From: Sphaerochaeta sp.
GTDB lineage: Bacteria; Spirochaetota; Spirochaetia; Sphaerochaetales; Sphaerochaetaceae
DNA length: 61,778 nt
Direction: 5' to 3'
Assembly (NCBI GenBank): GCA_016342655.1
Contig: JAEINL010000015.1
Span: 1 to 61,778 of the forward strand
Below, in pieces: positions 34,261 through 43,647 of the stretch. Both the position numbers and the translations under genes were made by a program. Positions within the stretch are counted from its first letter, which is position 1, and each line of letters starts with the position of its first letter. The notes beneath the pieces were generated by a model, which saw only the letters and a program-made list of their open reading frames with translations, did no database searches and was not told the DNA's origin.

Positions 34261-35505
34261 CTAGCGATTGATCCAATACTGTTGGGGAACAGGATTTGCA
34301 CCTTCCCAGATAATCTGGCGGAAGTGTACGGGGTCTGTGTTGCCTTCAGTATTGACAAACAGTACCTGGCTATCCTCATCCAAGGCCAAGGCTTTTCTCA
34401 ACTCCTCCAGCTCGGAATACTGCATGATAGAGGCAAAAGCACCGAGGGTCACTGCCCCACTCTCACCACTGAGGACAAAGGGGTCTCCGTTTAGAGGGGT
34501 CGCATACACACGCATACCCTTAGCTGCGATAAAATCGGGCACCTTCATGAAACAATCGGCATTCTCCTTGAGAATTTCCCATGCAATGGGAGAAGGGTCG
34601 CCACAGGAAAGGCCTGCCATGATGGTATCGAGATCACCCTTCACTGAGTGAGGCTGGCCATCATTAGATAGGGCACTCTGATAGAGGCAGTCAGCCTGGT
34701 CCGGTTCGACCACGATGCATGTAGGTGCATCCTGACCGAATAGGGCGTGATAAAACCCTATCACAGAAGCTGCCAAGGCACCTACTCCGGCTTGGATGAA
34801 GATGTGTGTGGGTTTGACAAGGCCTACACCACCGAACTGCTCCTGAGCCTCGGTAAGCATGGTCAGGTACCCCTGCATTATCCAAGTCGGAATCTCAGTA
34901 TAGTTATCCCAGCTGGTGTCACTGATGATGGTCCACCCATTGATCTTCGCATCGATTGCCACCTGACGTACTGCGTCATCATAGTTTCCATCAACGATGA
35001 TAACCTTTGCGCCATTGCTCTTGATGGCATCGATTCTTCTGATACTGGTCTCTGAATGTACATAGATGACACACTTGAAACCAAGTTTCTTTGCTGCCCA
35101 TGCGATACCACGACCATGGTTTCCGTCAGTGGCACTTGCAAATATGATGTTGCCGACCTTTTCCTTCACTTCATCGGAAGCAAGGTAGGCAAAAGGGGTG
35201 TCCTCACCAAGGATGCCAAGCATCTTCTGCAGATAGCGGTACAGGGCAAAGGAGCCTCCAAGTACCTTAAAGCTGTTAAGTTGCAGGCGGCTTGACTCAT
35301 CCTTGACCCAGATGCCTCCTACGCCAAACATGGAGGCAAGGTTAGGAAGGCCTTGTAGGGCACTCATCCTGTAACCAGGGATCTGCTTGTGAAAGCGACG
35401 GGCTGTCATAGCATCCTTCATTGAAAAGAGCTTGGTTGCAAGATCAATATTCTTGACCGTATGGTCCTTCATAATCCAGGAAATTCCCAGTGGGGTATCT
35501 GCCAT
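34261..35505 (-). CDS. dpaL: Diaminopropionate ammonia-lyase
   Basis: A 414-aa fold-type II PLP enzyme that converts 2,3-diaminopropionate to pyruvate and ammonia. The PLP lysine is in LNSFKVLGG (Lys80), with FASATDGNHGRGIAWAAKKLG, VSGESGAVTLGA-like glycine loop (written here as LSGESGAVTLGAF) and SCGDPSPIAWEIL. GGAGG lies 5 nt before ATG 35505. There is no visible operon partner; oxidised amino-acid catabolism or detoxification of dehydroalanine-type compounds is plausible. Confidence 0.93.
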   Translation of the reverse strand: MADTPLGISWIMKDHTVKNIDLATKLFSMKDAMTARRFHKQIPGYRMSALQGLPNLASMFGVGGIWVKDESSRLQLNSFKVLGGSFALYRYLQKMLGILGEDTPFAYLASDEVKEKVGNIIFASATDGNHGRGIAWAAKKLGFKCVIYVHSETSIRRIDAIKSNGAKVIIVDGNYDDAVRQVAIDAKINGWTIISDTSWDNYTEIPTWIMQGYLTMLTEAQEQFGGVGLVKPTHIFIQAGVGALAASVIGFYHALFGQDAPTCIVVEPDQADCLYQSALSNDGQPHSVKGDLDTIMAGLSCGDPSPIAWEILKENADCFMKVPDFIAAKGMRVYATPLNGDPFVLSGESGAVTLGAFASIMQYSELEELRKALALDEDSQVLFVNTEGNTDPVHFRQIIWEGANPVPQQYWINR

Positions 35506-35618
35506 TCTATCCTCCAAATGATATAATTGATTGTATCTTTAATTTTAAGTCTATATTCTACTTTATTCATGAATTTTTCAAGTGGTTATTGCTCATATGA
35601 TTAATTATTTGATAGTAT

Positions 35619-35888
35619 TTATAGATATTGAAATATAATTTCAAAAATCTTACGTCTAGCGTAGTGATCGAAAAAAAAGACTTCGTAGCCAAACCCACCA
35701 TACCAAGCATATCCCTCTTTTGTTCCAGAAGCAATCTTTGCAGAGAGGAATATGGTAGTGGGCCAATCTGGCACAAAGAGTATGCACAGCACAAGGAAAA
35801 ATGCGACGTATCGCAACCATACAGCACTGTCATAGATGCAAAAGGGTATAAGGAGTATTGCAGGATTACATCTGGTTCGCTTGCACAA
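35619..35888 (-). CDS. Possible small membrane protein, doubtful
   Basis: An 89-aa reading frame beginning at TTG 35888, 17 bp after the apbE stop. It has one strongly hydrophobic segment (LRYVAFFLVLCILFV) and a polar aromatic-rich C-terminal half (GYAWYGGFGYEVFFFDHYARR). No good ribosome-binding site and no known family. It could be a real gene or a chance frame. The remainder of 35506-35904 contains nothing else I can support. Confidence 0.3.
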   Translation of the reverse strand: MCKRTRCNPAILLIPFCIYDSAVWLRYVAFFLVLCILFVPDWPTTIFLSAKIASGTKEGYAWYGGFGYEVFFFDHYARRKIFEIIFQYL

Positions 35889-35904
35889 GAGGCTTAGGTG
35901 AGAG

Positions 35905-36957
35905 CTACTGAGCCACCGAATACGTTGAATCGGTGACCGAATACTGTACAGTACCCAGCTTGAGACCTTCTGAAAGAAGAATTTCCTTTTCTTTGGTCAT
36001 GAAGATGGCCTCAACATCCTCAAGGGTATTGATCAGAGCCATCCCATCCTCATATCCAAGGGCATAGAGAGAGGTCGAAAGGGCATCAGCAAGCAGGGAG
36101 TTCTTGGTGATGATGCTGACACTGGAATAGTCGCTTTTAACTGGATAACCGGTCTTTGTATCTAGGATATGATGGTATACCTCGCCATCGAGTTCAAGGA
36201 AGCGTTCATACGGACCTGAAGTGACAAGGGTCTGGTCTGTAAGGGAGAGGATCATGACATACTCGCCACGAAGGGCATCAGGGTCCTGTACCCCAATCTT
36301 CCAAGGCTTGCCATCGGGCTTGGTCCCAAGAGTCAGCACATTGCCTCCAAGGTTGACTATGGCATGCTCTACCCCATGCTCATGGAGAATCCTTGCAACC
36401 TCATCAGCTGCATAGCCTTTGGCAATGCCACCGAGATCAAGGACCATCTTTTCATCCTTCAGGAATACAGAAAAGGCCTGATCATCGAGGCTTACACGAT
36501 CATAATCGATTAGCGGCAAGAGGGAATCTATCTCGTCCTGCGGGGGTTTGCGAGGATTTTCCCCACCAATATCCCAAGCCTGGACGAGTGGTCCGACAGT
36601 GGGGTCAAAAGCACCGTTACTCAAGCGCGCTATCTCTAGGGCTTTTCGGATGACTGCAAACGTATCCTCAGAAACTATGACAGGCCTGATCCCAGCATAT
36701 CGGTTGACTTCAGAGACTTCGCTCTTCTGGTTCCGCAGGCTCATCCTGTCCTCAATCTCCTTGAGGCGGGCGAAGCTTGCAGAGAAGGCTTCAGGTGTGG
36801 GATTGTCATAGATGGTTACCTTACAGACAGTTCCCAACATGAAGAATGATTCTGACTGGGGTTCTGACTGCTTCTTGGCACAAGAGCCAAGCAAGGCAAC
36901 AAGGAGGATGCTGCCTATAAAAAGTTTTATTCGAATGGTTTTTCGGTTAGTATGCAT
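35905..36957 (-). CDS. apbE: FAD:protein FMN transferase (ApbE)
   Basis: A 350-aa lipoprotein with a lipobox around Cys26 (LVALLGSC). It transfers FMN to Thr/Ser of proteins such as Rnf/Nqr subunits outside the membrane. Family motifs are [49 protein letters not shown] and [14 protein letters not shown] 36957 gives the natural signal peptide but no good ribosome-binding site is seen. Confidence 0.93.
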   Translation of the reverse strand: MHTNRKTIRIKLFIGSILLVALLGSCAKKQSEPQSESFFMLGTVCKVTIYDNPTPEAFSASFARLKEIEDRMSLRNQKSEVSEVNRYAGIRPVIVSEDTFAVIRKALEIARLSNGAFDPTVGPLVQAWDIGGENPRKPPQDEIDSLLPLIDYDRVSLDDQAFSVFLKDEKMVLDLGGIAKGYAADEVARILHEHGVEHAIVNLGGNVLTLGTKPDGKPWKIGVQDPDALRGEYVMILSLTDQTLVTSGPYERFLELDGEVYHHILDTKTGYPVKSDYSSVSIITKNSLLADALSTSLYALGYEDGMALINTLEDVEAIFMTKEKEILLSEGLKLGTVQYSVTDSTYSVAQ

Positions 36958-37077
36958 ATTCAAGGGTGTATTATGAGGTTTTACGGAGGTAAATGCAAGA
37001 AAGAAGACCCTTTTTGGAGAAGTTGGAACTATCGCATTGACCATCTCTTTGTCAAAAAATCTGAGAAAAAGGTGTTA

Positions 37078-37361
37078 ATGACTACCAACAGTGCCGAAAG
37101 CTCGTACAAAGTGTTGCGTCAGAATCCCAAAAGGCTCTGCCTCGATGGGGATTTCCTTTTTATGAAGACTGTCCTTGACTTTGAGGGCAAGGATAGGAGG
37201 ACAGCTATCTGGCCGTCCTGTTTCCTGGATTGGACTTGGACGAGAGGGAGGTACAACTCTTCCAGAATCTGAGGCGACAGGTTGAACCGTTGTTTGAAGA
37301 CAGTTTAGGGGATGAAGGTGACAGAAAGAGTGTTTACATCATGAGGCAGGGTGTCGAATAG
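37078..37361 (+). pseudogene. Small unknown gene with a frameshift
   Basis: Reading from ATG 37078 (AAGGTG 4-5 nt upstream) gives MTTNSAESSYKVLRQN to TVLDFEGKDR. Near 37195-37203 the protein-like signal passes to another frame, which continues DSYLAVLFPGLDLDER then VQLFQNLRRQVEPLFED to TAG 37359. The combined product would be about 94 aa. Both pieces look like real protein, while the frames left behind degrade quickly. No family recognised. The cause could be a genuine indel or a base-call error. Confidence 0.5.
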
Positions 37362-37415
37362 GTATGCAACCTACAGGGTACTTTCTGCCCTGTAGTGGTG
37401 GATGTTACCAAACAA

Positions 37416-39350
37416 TCATAAAAATGCATCAATTCTTTTCCCCACATTTTCTTTTAGGTTTTCATAAAAAAATGCATAATCGTACATGTGATATACTCCG
37501 TGAGGCCATCGACCCAAATCTTCAAGATGTATGGCATCTGATTACACTGGCTGCATATCTGTGACAATCAGGGCTCCGGTTGTACTATCAATATATGCAC
37601 CTGCAAAGTGAGGAACTCGTTCTAGTATTTTTCCAGTAGAATCATTGTAGAACTGTGCTTCGATGTTTGCTTCGCGACTAGCAAAAGTCGTATCGGTTTT
37701 CCAGTTCAAAGGATTTATGGCAAGAGCCCCTGGTAAAAGTACGGGAGATCCACCGGCATCAGGGCCTTGTGTATTGTAGCTTATGATAACCCCTGTATCA
37801 ATTTCACCCTCAGCAAGCTTCATCCATGGATAGTTTTGCATATCCAATTTTGTCACTGAATATCCAATCGGATATGCAGCAATCAATTGCTTCTGCAAAT
37901 CGGGATTATCCAAACGATTCCTCAGCAATTCGATTACAACCATGGAACCTTGGCTATGCCCTGCAAGGATAAATGGTCGTTTTTCATTGAGGTTTTCTAG
38001 GTAATAATCGAATGCACGTTGAACGTCTTCATACCCAACTCTGAAAATTGGATCAGCAAAAGCATCATTCCCGCCATTGCTTGCTTCCATACTTTGGGTA
38101 GCTGCTGATTGTTGGCGATAAAATGGTGCGAACACATTAGCGTGAGGCGAATACACACCGGCTTGTGCGGTTAGCAATCCTTTTGCAAAGGCACGCATAG
38201 CAGGATTGGAAATATCCATGTTGACAGGGTCTGTTTCAGTATACATCGTGGGATATACATAAAACACATCAACTGGTTTGGAACAATTCTCGGGTTTTGA
38301 AACCCAAGCATACGTGTCAGCATAATTGGGTTCAGACAGAAGAGGTCCAAGATCATTTGGGTGGGTGTTCAGATAGGCCTCGATTCGAACCTTACCGTTT
38401 TCTCTCAGATTTCGATACCAAAATGCATAGTCAAAGCGATGATATACCCCTTCGGGATATGGCCCTATCTCAAGCTCATCTCCAATGCTGGTAGTGGTGA
38501 GCGCTCCAGTTTCAAGATCAATTGATGCACCGCAGTACTCATTTTCCTCTCTCAGAAATTCTCCGGTTGCGTCATTAAAGAATAAGGTCCCTTTGTTGAG
38601 ACTTGCATCGGCAGGAGTTTCGTCAGTTTTCCAGTTCAGTGGGTTTATGCAGTGTGCCCCTTTCATGAGCATCGGACCACCAACAGAGGTTTTTGACTGA
38701 GTATTGAAGGTGACCACGACTCCTGTATCATTTTCTCCTTGGGCTGCCCTCAGTCCAGAAAGGGATAAGTCTCTATCTGTGACTGTATACCCGATGAGAT
38801 AGGCTGCTACGAGTTTTTCCCGCAATTCCTCAGAACCTCCGAATTCATCTTTAAGGAGCTCAATGAGTGCCATGGTTCCTTGGCTGTGCCCTGCTAGAAT
38901 AAAAGGTCTGCCCTGGTTTAGGAACTGAATATAATACTGGAAGGCGGCTTTAACATCCCTTGAACCTTGTTTAAACTCTTCGAGGTCTGTGGCCAGAGCG
39001 TTGGGATCATCAGGAATTTTAGCATGTGTGGACATTTGCCGATAGTAAGGGGCATACACGTTGGCATTTCCTTCAAATACAGAGGCTTGGGCATCGAATA
39101 TTCCCTTTGCCAAGGCTCTTTCCTCCTCGTTGGTTATATCCATACTCCCCGATTCATTACTGCTAACGGTTGGGTAAACATAAAACACATCAACTTCCTG
39201 ATCTGTTTCAAAGGCTGTAATCCAAGAATCGGGATCAGCGTAGTCGGCAGTCCCACTACTCGGTGGTACCTTTTGCTTGCTAGTAGCACAAGATAAGAGT
39301 AGGAACGATACGGCAACACATAAAAAAATGACAGGTATTCTTTTTCCCAT
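37416..39350 (-). pseudogene. Lipoprotein with tandem DUF3089 domains, premature stop
   Basis: The reading frame to TAA 37542 encodes 602 aa: lipoprotein signal with Cys21 (SFLLLSC), then two DUF3089 alpha/beta-hydrolase-like repeats of about 290 aa. Each has FYVYPT, FAPFYRQ-like and AGHSQG motifs (nucleophile elbows near 154 and 465). After the TAA the same frame continues for 41 codons with GVYHMYDYAFFYENLKENV, matching GVYHRFDYAFWYRNLREN of repeat 1, to TGA 37416. So the C-terminal tail of repeat 2 has been cut by a nonsense mutation. GGAAGG precedes ATG 39350. Confidence 0.8.
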
Positions 39351-39511
39351 TCTGGCAAACCTTCCTTTGTGTGTGAGAGAACCCATAGTATGGAGTAAAA
39401 TGCTAGTACACAGATTCTAAAGGAAAAATCTTGATTACATTACAATCTATCATAATTGATAGGTTTTTTTTGATGGATCATACAGCATCGTTTCTCAATG
39501 GTACCTAGGGA

Positions 39512-41245
39512 TTATTCGATAGGGAACCTGAGGGTAAACACCGTACCAATATTCTTTTTACTCTGAACCCCAATTTCGCCGCCGGAACTTTCAACTAGGT
39601 GCTTCACCACACTAAGTCCTATACCGAGGCCTTCTACGCTTCGATTCTCATCCGCTCGATAAAAAACATCAAAAACTTTATTGATTTCATTTTTATCTAG
39701 TCCATTACCATTGTCCTCAACGGTAATAAGAACGTGATGTCCTGATACCACGTAAGAAATAGAGACTTTCTTTTCTGCTTTGCTGTATTTAAAGGCATTG
39801 TCTGTAAGGTTGTCGATGATTCTAGTGAAATTGAGAGGATTGATAGTGATGATACAGTCATTCTCAGCATATTTGATGGTAAGTGTATGTTCTGTTTGGT
39901 TGGTATGATTCTCTTCAATCTTCTGTAATGCAACTGCAAGAGATATTCTTTCTTTCTTTTCTGCCAGATGCTGCTGATTGAAATAACAATTGATGTTTTC
40001 AATCATTTTCTCCAAACGCCTCAATGCTTGTAGGGAAACATGGATGCATTCTCGCTCTGATTCATTCAAATTGCCCTCAAGAAGATATTGATTATTGAGC
40101 TTAGCAGTGAGGACAGGATGTTTCAAATCGTGTCCCAATCCTTTCAACAGCATAACTCTTTCATATTCTTTTTCTTTTAGGACTAAATTTCGATTGTATC
40201 TGAGATAAAAAACAATCACTACTACCAATATTCCAACAAAATACAGAGTAGCTCCAAGATAGGCGTAGTTGCAAAAGAAGATTGCATTACTTACGGGTAA
40301 TTCTCCTCTAACTATAGACAGATAGGTGGATGTGAACACAACAAATATCAGTCTGAGTATCATGAGGGGGAGAGCTGCTTTTTTTTTCACCATATACCCA
40401 TATATCAGTATGAGTAACGTTATGCATAAGAATAGCATACTAAAAAGACCATGTCCGATGTGTGATTGAGTAAAAAGATTTTGGGAAAACCCCACAAAGG
40501 GAATAGTCAGAAGGCCAAAAAGAACCATATAGAGTCTTCGTATGTGTATATCAAACAACAGAAGGAGAATATAGATTGGCAGGATGTTGTTGATCGCTGT
40601 GGTAATCGCATCAATTACTCCGTATGTCTGAATACTCATACCAAGAGCATTGGAGATACTGGATAATTCTGCGAGATTGAGTCCTTTTATACTGGATGAT
40701 AGAACAAAGAGCAAAAAAATCCCTGTCGTTATTCTATTTTTTCCAACAAAGAAGTATATGACACAACAAATCAGCACTATCATATGTAAAAAAAATAGAA
40801 AAGCATTAATCAGCAGTCGAAGTTCCAAATACTCTTGCATTGATTCTGCTTCAGAGACAAAGAAAAAGGTCTGTTCCGTACCTTTGCCAGAAATTTCTAT
40901 AGTAGTTTCTCCTGCATGTATGGGAATCAATTGATAGGCAGAATCGGTGTGCTTTCCAAGGTTCCCATTGATTCTTAATTCATGTGGGTAGGAAAGGTTG
41001 TGTGCAACAACACCTAAACTCTTTCTGGTTTTTACCATGAAGGTCATGGTGTTTTCTTTTTGTGCTATGCCTTGAATTACAAAGAGGTTTGTATTTACTG
41101 ATTCTCCTCTGAGAATCCCCTGTCGTAAGGGTATGGGCCGAGTTGTAACCTGATTGATCCCAAGAAAGGCTAATTGGATACCAAAATACAGTAGAATCAT
41201 CAGTAACACAAACTGAATCATTCGCTTTCTTTCAATTTGGCTCAC
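39512..41245 (-). CDS. Membrane sensor histidine kinase
   Basis: A 577-aa protein. An N-terminal membrane anchor is followed by an exported domain (to about residue 165), then about seven hydrophobic segments (a 7TM-DISM-like layout), then a kinase core. The phosphoacceptor region is GLGHDLKHPVL, N-box NLTDNAFKYSK, and G-boxes VEDNGNGLD and EGLGIGLSVV. Start GTG 41245 is chosen because GAGGAG lies 7 nt upstream. It follows its response regulator by 16 bp. Confidence 0.88.
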   Translation of the reverse strand: MSQIERKRMIQFVLLMILLYFGIQLAFLGINQVTTRPIPLRQGILRGESVNTNLFVIQGIAQKENTMTFMVKTRKSLGVVAHNLSYPHELRINGNLGKHTDSAYQLIPIHAGETTIEISGKGTEQTFFFVSEAESMQEYLELRLLINAFLFFLHMIVLICCVIYFFVGKNRITTGIFLLFVLSSSIKGLNLAELSSISNALGMSIQTYGVIDAITTAINNILPIYILLLLFDIHIRRLYMVLFGLLTIPFVGFSQNLFTQSHIGHGLFSMLFLCITLLILIYGYMVKKKAALPLMILRLIFVVFTSTYLSIVRGELPVSNAIFFCNYAYLGATLYFVGILVVVIVFYLRYNRNLVLKEKEYERVMLLKGLGHDLKHPVLTAKLNNQYLLEGNLNESERECIHVSLQALRRLEKMIENINCYFNQQHLAEKKERISLAVALQKIEENHTNQTEHTLTIKYAENDCIITINPLNFTRIIDNLTDNAFKYSKAEKKVSISYVVSGHHVLITVEDNGNGLDKNEINKVFDVFYRADENRSVEGLGIGLSVVKHLVESSGGEIGVQSKKNIGTVFTLRFPIE

Positions 41246-41261
41246 TGTGAGACTCCTCAAA

Positions 41262-41927
41262 TTATTTTACAATCACCAGGCGATAACCTTTACCATATAT
41301 GGTTTCAATAAACACTTTCTCGCTTTTTACATACCGGATATTCTTGCGGAGACGAGCTATTAGGTTTTGAATCCTTGCACTCTCATCGACTCCCTCTGCT
41401 CCAAAAGGTACTATCTCATCCTTTGAGAGAAGTGTATTCCCTTTGTGTTTTTTGTAGAGGGATTTCAATAATTCTATTTGGCTATGGGGTACATCTATAG
41501 ATTTTTCTTTACCAATTATTTGTAGGTTTTTTATATCGACTATGATATCTCCAAGTGTTATTTCTTCCTGTGAAATATTTCTGTATGTTACGTCAATTTT
41601 ATAGAGGAGCTCCTGCAGATCAAAGTTCTTGATGAGATAATCTTCCACCCCATGTTCATAGCAGAGATACTTACTCTCCCTGTCAGTGAGTGCTGTCATA
41701 ATTATAACTTTTGAAGATGCCGTACAGAGAGGAAGTAGTTCAAAACCTTTTCCATCTGGAAGCATAATATCCAATAATACGATATCGGGTTGTTCTTTTT
41801 GAAATAGCAACTTTCCCTTTTTCAGGTTGTGTGCACCAAAGGCGGTATACTGTTTGCTTTTCAGTATTCTTACAATACTATCCTGTAACAGCTCATCGTC
41901 TTCAATGACGAGAATCTTTACTGCCAT
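41262..41927 (-). CDS. OmpR-family response regulator
   Basis: A 221-aa regulator. Receiver domain with acidic pair EDDE and phosphoacceptor in LLDIMLPDG (Asp53); the conserved Lys is in LIKNFD, where most receivers have Lys-Pro. The C-terminal winged helix ends VFIETIYGKGYRLV. AAGGAGG precedes ATG 41927. It is the partner of the kinase at 39512 and may control the downstream DUF3089 gene. Confidence 0.9.
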   Translation of the reverse strand: MAVKILVIEDDELLQDSIVRILKSKQYTAFGAHNLKKGKLLFQKEQPDIVLLDIMLPDGKGFELLPLCTASSKVIIMTALTDRESKYLCYEHGVEDYLIKNFDLQELLYKIDVTYRNISQEEITLGDIIVDIKNLQIIGKEKSIDVPHSQIELLKSLYKKHKGNTLLSKDEIVPFGAEGVDESARIQNLIARLRKNIRYVKSEKVFIETIYGKGYRLVIVK

Positions 41928-42369
41928 CGAAAGACCTCCTTATCCAAATTTTTCCTACAAACCTCAGCAAATCTATAGATAGGAGATATTTGATCGCATC
42001 ATTGCAGTTTCCCGTACCTATGGCTGGAGTATATCCGCCCTGACGGATCATACAAGGTTACCTTCATATATACTTGAAGTTTGCTCTTTCCCATGCTTTT
42101 TTTCAAGAAAATTCCCAGATAACTTTACAGATACCTATACCTCCGCCAACATAGAGAAAATGGACCGAGGGAGACGAAGATTGCCGGTGATTTTGTGGCA
42201 ACCTGGGATGTTGTCCTGAATAATGTGCTGGGCAAAGCCTACGACAGCAGGAGACGTGTGTTGTGCCTCTAGGTAAACCACCACAATTGTATGTACAAAA
42301 AAGAAAAACTAGTAGCATGAAATAAGGAAAGCCGTTGCACAAGAATTCAGAATACATCCTCAAGAGGGC
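41928..42369. other. Intergenic region with degraded sequence
   Basis: No intact gene is seen. It borders an IS630-type transposase remnant and probably includes further decayed insertion-sequence DNA. The promoter of the two-component operon should lie at its left edge. Confidence 0.4.
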
Positions 42370-42715
42370 TTGCAACAATTTCATGCTCAACGAACAACTG
42401 AGCAAATACCGGTATATTGCTGTAAAGGACAAGGGGCCATGGAAGACTGGATCCACCAAAACAAGAACCTTGATGATAAGAATTCAGATGCGGTGGTCAT
42501 CCTTTTGGTCCTAGACACCCTCAACACGCATACGTTTGGATTGCTGTACCACACATTCCATCCGGAGGAGGCCCTCCTGATCTTGAAACCGTCCGAAGGA
42601 AAGTCCCACTTGGAATCATGAACGGAATTCCAAGCAGAAAGGTATCGACTGGCAGTTTAAAACCAAACTCAAGCGTCTGTACCCTGTGCTTACGATTTGG
42701 CTTTACGTGTTACGA
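42370..42715 (+). pseudogene. Remnant of an IS630-family transposase
   Basis: One frame gives LVLDTLNTHTFGLLYHTF then HPEEAL (to about 42580), matching the IS630 DxxxTH-type segment. Further on, near 42640-42700 and in another frame, DWQFKTKLKRLYPVL matches the very C-terminus of the family. The roughly 60 residues normally between these, which include the catalytic Glu region, are missing. It is a decayed, internally deleted fragment without visible terminal repeats. Confidence 0.6.
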
Positions 42716-42772
42716 GAAATGAGTAATGCGTATCAGCGCTTACCTCGCTTCGAAGGACCATCTCGAAACAGA

Positions 42773-43519
42773 CTACTTTTTGCTTTTCCCCTGGTTGCTG
42801 ACTTTTTTCATTTTTGCATCTATGACATCTGCATCACCAAGATACTGCTTGCTGAGGACCTTGAAATCCTTGTCAAACTCATAGACAAGGGGAATGCCGG
42901 TGGGAATATTGATTTTCATGATCTCATCAGGGCTCAAGCCTTCAAAGTACATCATCAAAGCCCGAAGGGAGTTGCCATGGGCTACAATGAGCACCCTTTC
43001 GCCCTCGAGCATCTTTGGCTTAATTTCTTCTTCAAAGTAGGGAACTGTTCGGGCAATAGTATCCTTGAGGCTCTCAGTGAGAGGAAGATGACTGGCGTCC
43101 ACCTTCCTATAGATATCCTGTAGGGCAGGGTTTCTCTGGTCAGAAAGATCCAGCGAGGGTGGAGGTACGTCAAAGGAACGTCTCCAGACATGTACCTGCT
43201 GCTCACCAAACTTGTCTGCTGTCTCGCTCTTGTTCAGACCTTGCAATGAGCCATAGTGCCTCTCATTGAGTTCCCAACTCTTGATGACAGGTAACCACTG
43301 ACGGTCCATCTTCTCCAGCACAAGATTGAGGGTATGAATGGATCGCTTCAGAAAGGAGGTATAGCAGAGGTCAAAGTCATACCCCTCAGACAAGAGAAGA
43401 TCCCCTGCATTGGAGGCTTCAACCAGACCTCCTTCAGAGAGGTCCACATCGGTCCATCCAGTAAAGAGATTCTTTTGGTTCCATATGCTTTCACCGTGTC
43501 GTAAGAGTACTAGTTTCAT
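42773..43519 (-). CDS. gpmA: 2,3-bisphosphoglycerate-dependent phosphoglycerate mutase
   Basis: A 248-aa dPGM: glycolytic interconversion of 3- and 2-phosphoglycerate. Motifs are [20 protein letters not shown] (phosphohistidine), [19 protein letters not shown], and [13 protein letters not shown]. Full length for the family. A weak GGAAAA lies upstream of ATG 43519. Confidence 0.95.
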   Translation of the reverse strand: MKLVLLRHGESIWNQKNLFTGWTDVDLSEGGLVEASNAGDLLLSEGYDFDLCYTSFLKRSIHTLNLVLEKMDRQWLPVIKSWELNERHYGSLQGLNKSETADKFGEQQVHVWRRSFDVPPPSLDLSDQRNPALQDIYRKVDASHLPLTESLKDTIARTVPYFEEEIKPKMLEGERVLIVAHGNSLRALMMYFEGLSPDEIMKINIPTGIPLVYEFDKDFKVLSKQYLGDADVIDAKMKKVSNQGKSKK

Positions 43520-43647
43520 ACTATATTTTCCTTTCAGGCTAGAGAGATCATACCTTTTCTGTTAGCGTGTAGTAACAAAAAGGTACTCTTTGATCCTCTG
43601 TCTGTCAACTGACAGGCATTGCATAGGAGACCACCTCACCTTTGTTC

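Noticed and set aside
34067..34276. Minus-strand 69-codon reading frame
   Set aside because: It runs through two clear terminator hairpins and the end of dpaL, so it is most likely chance.
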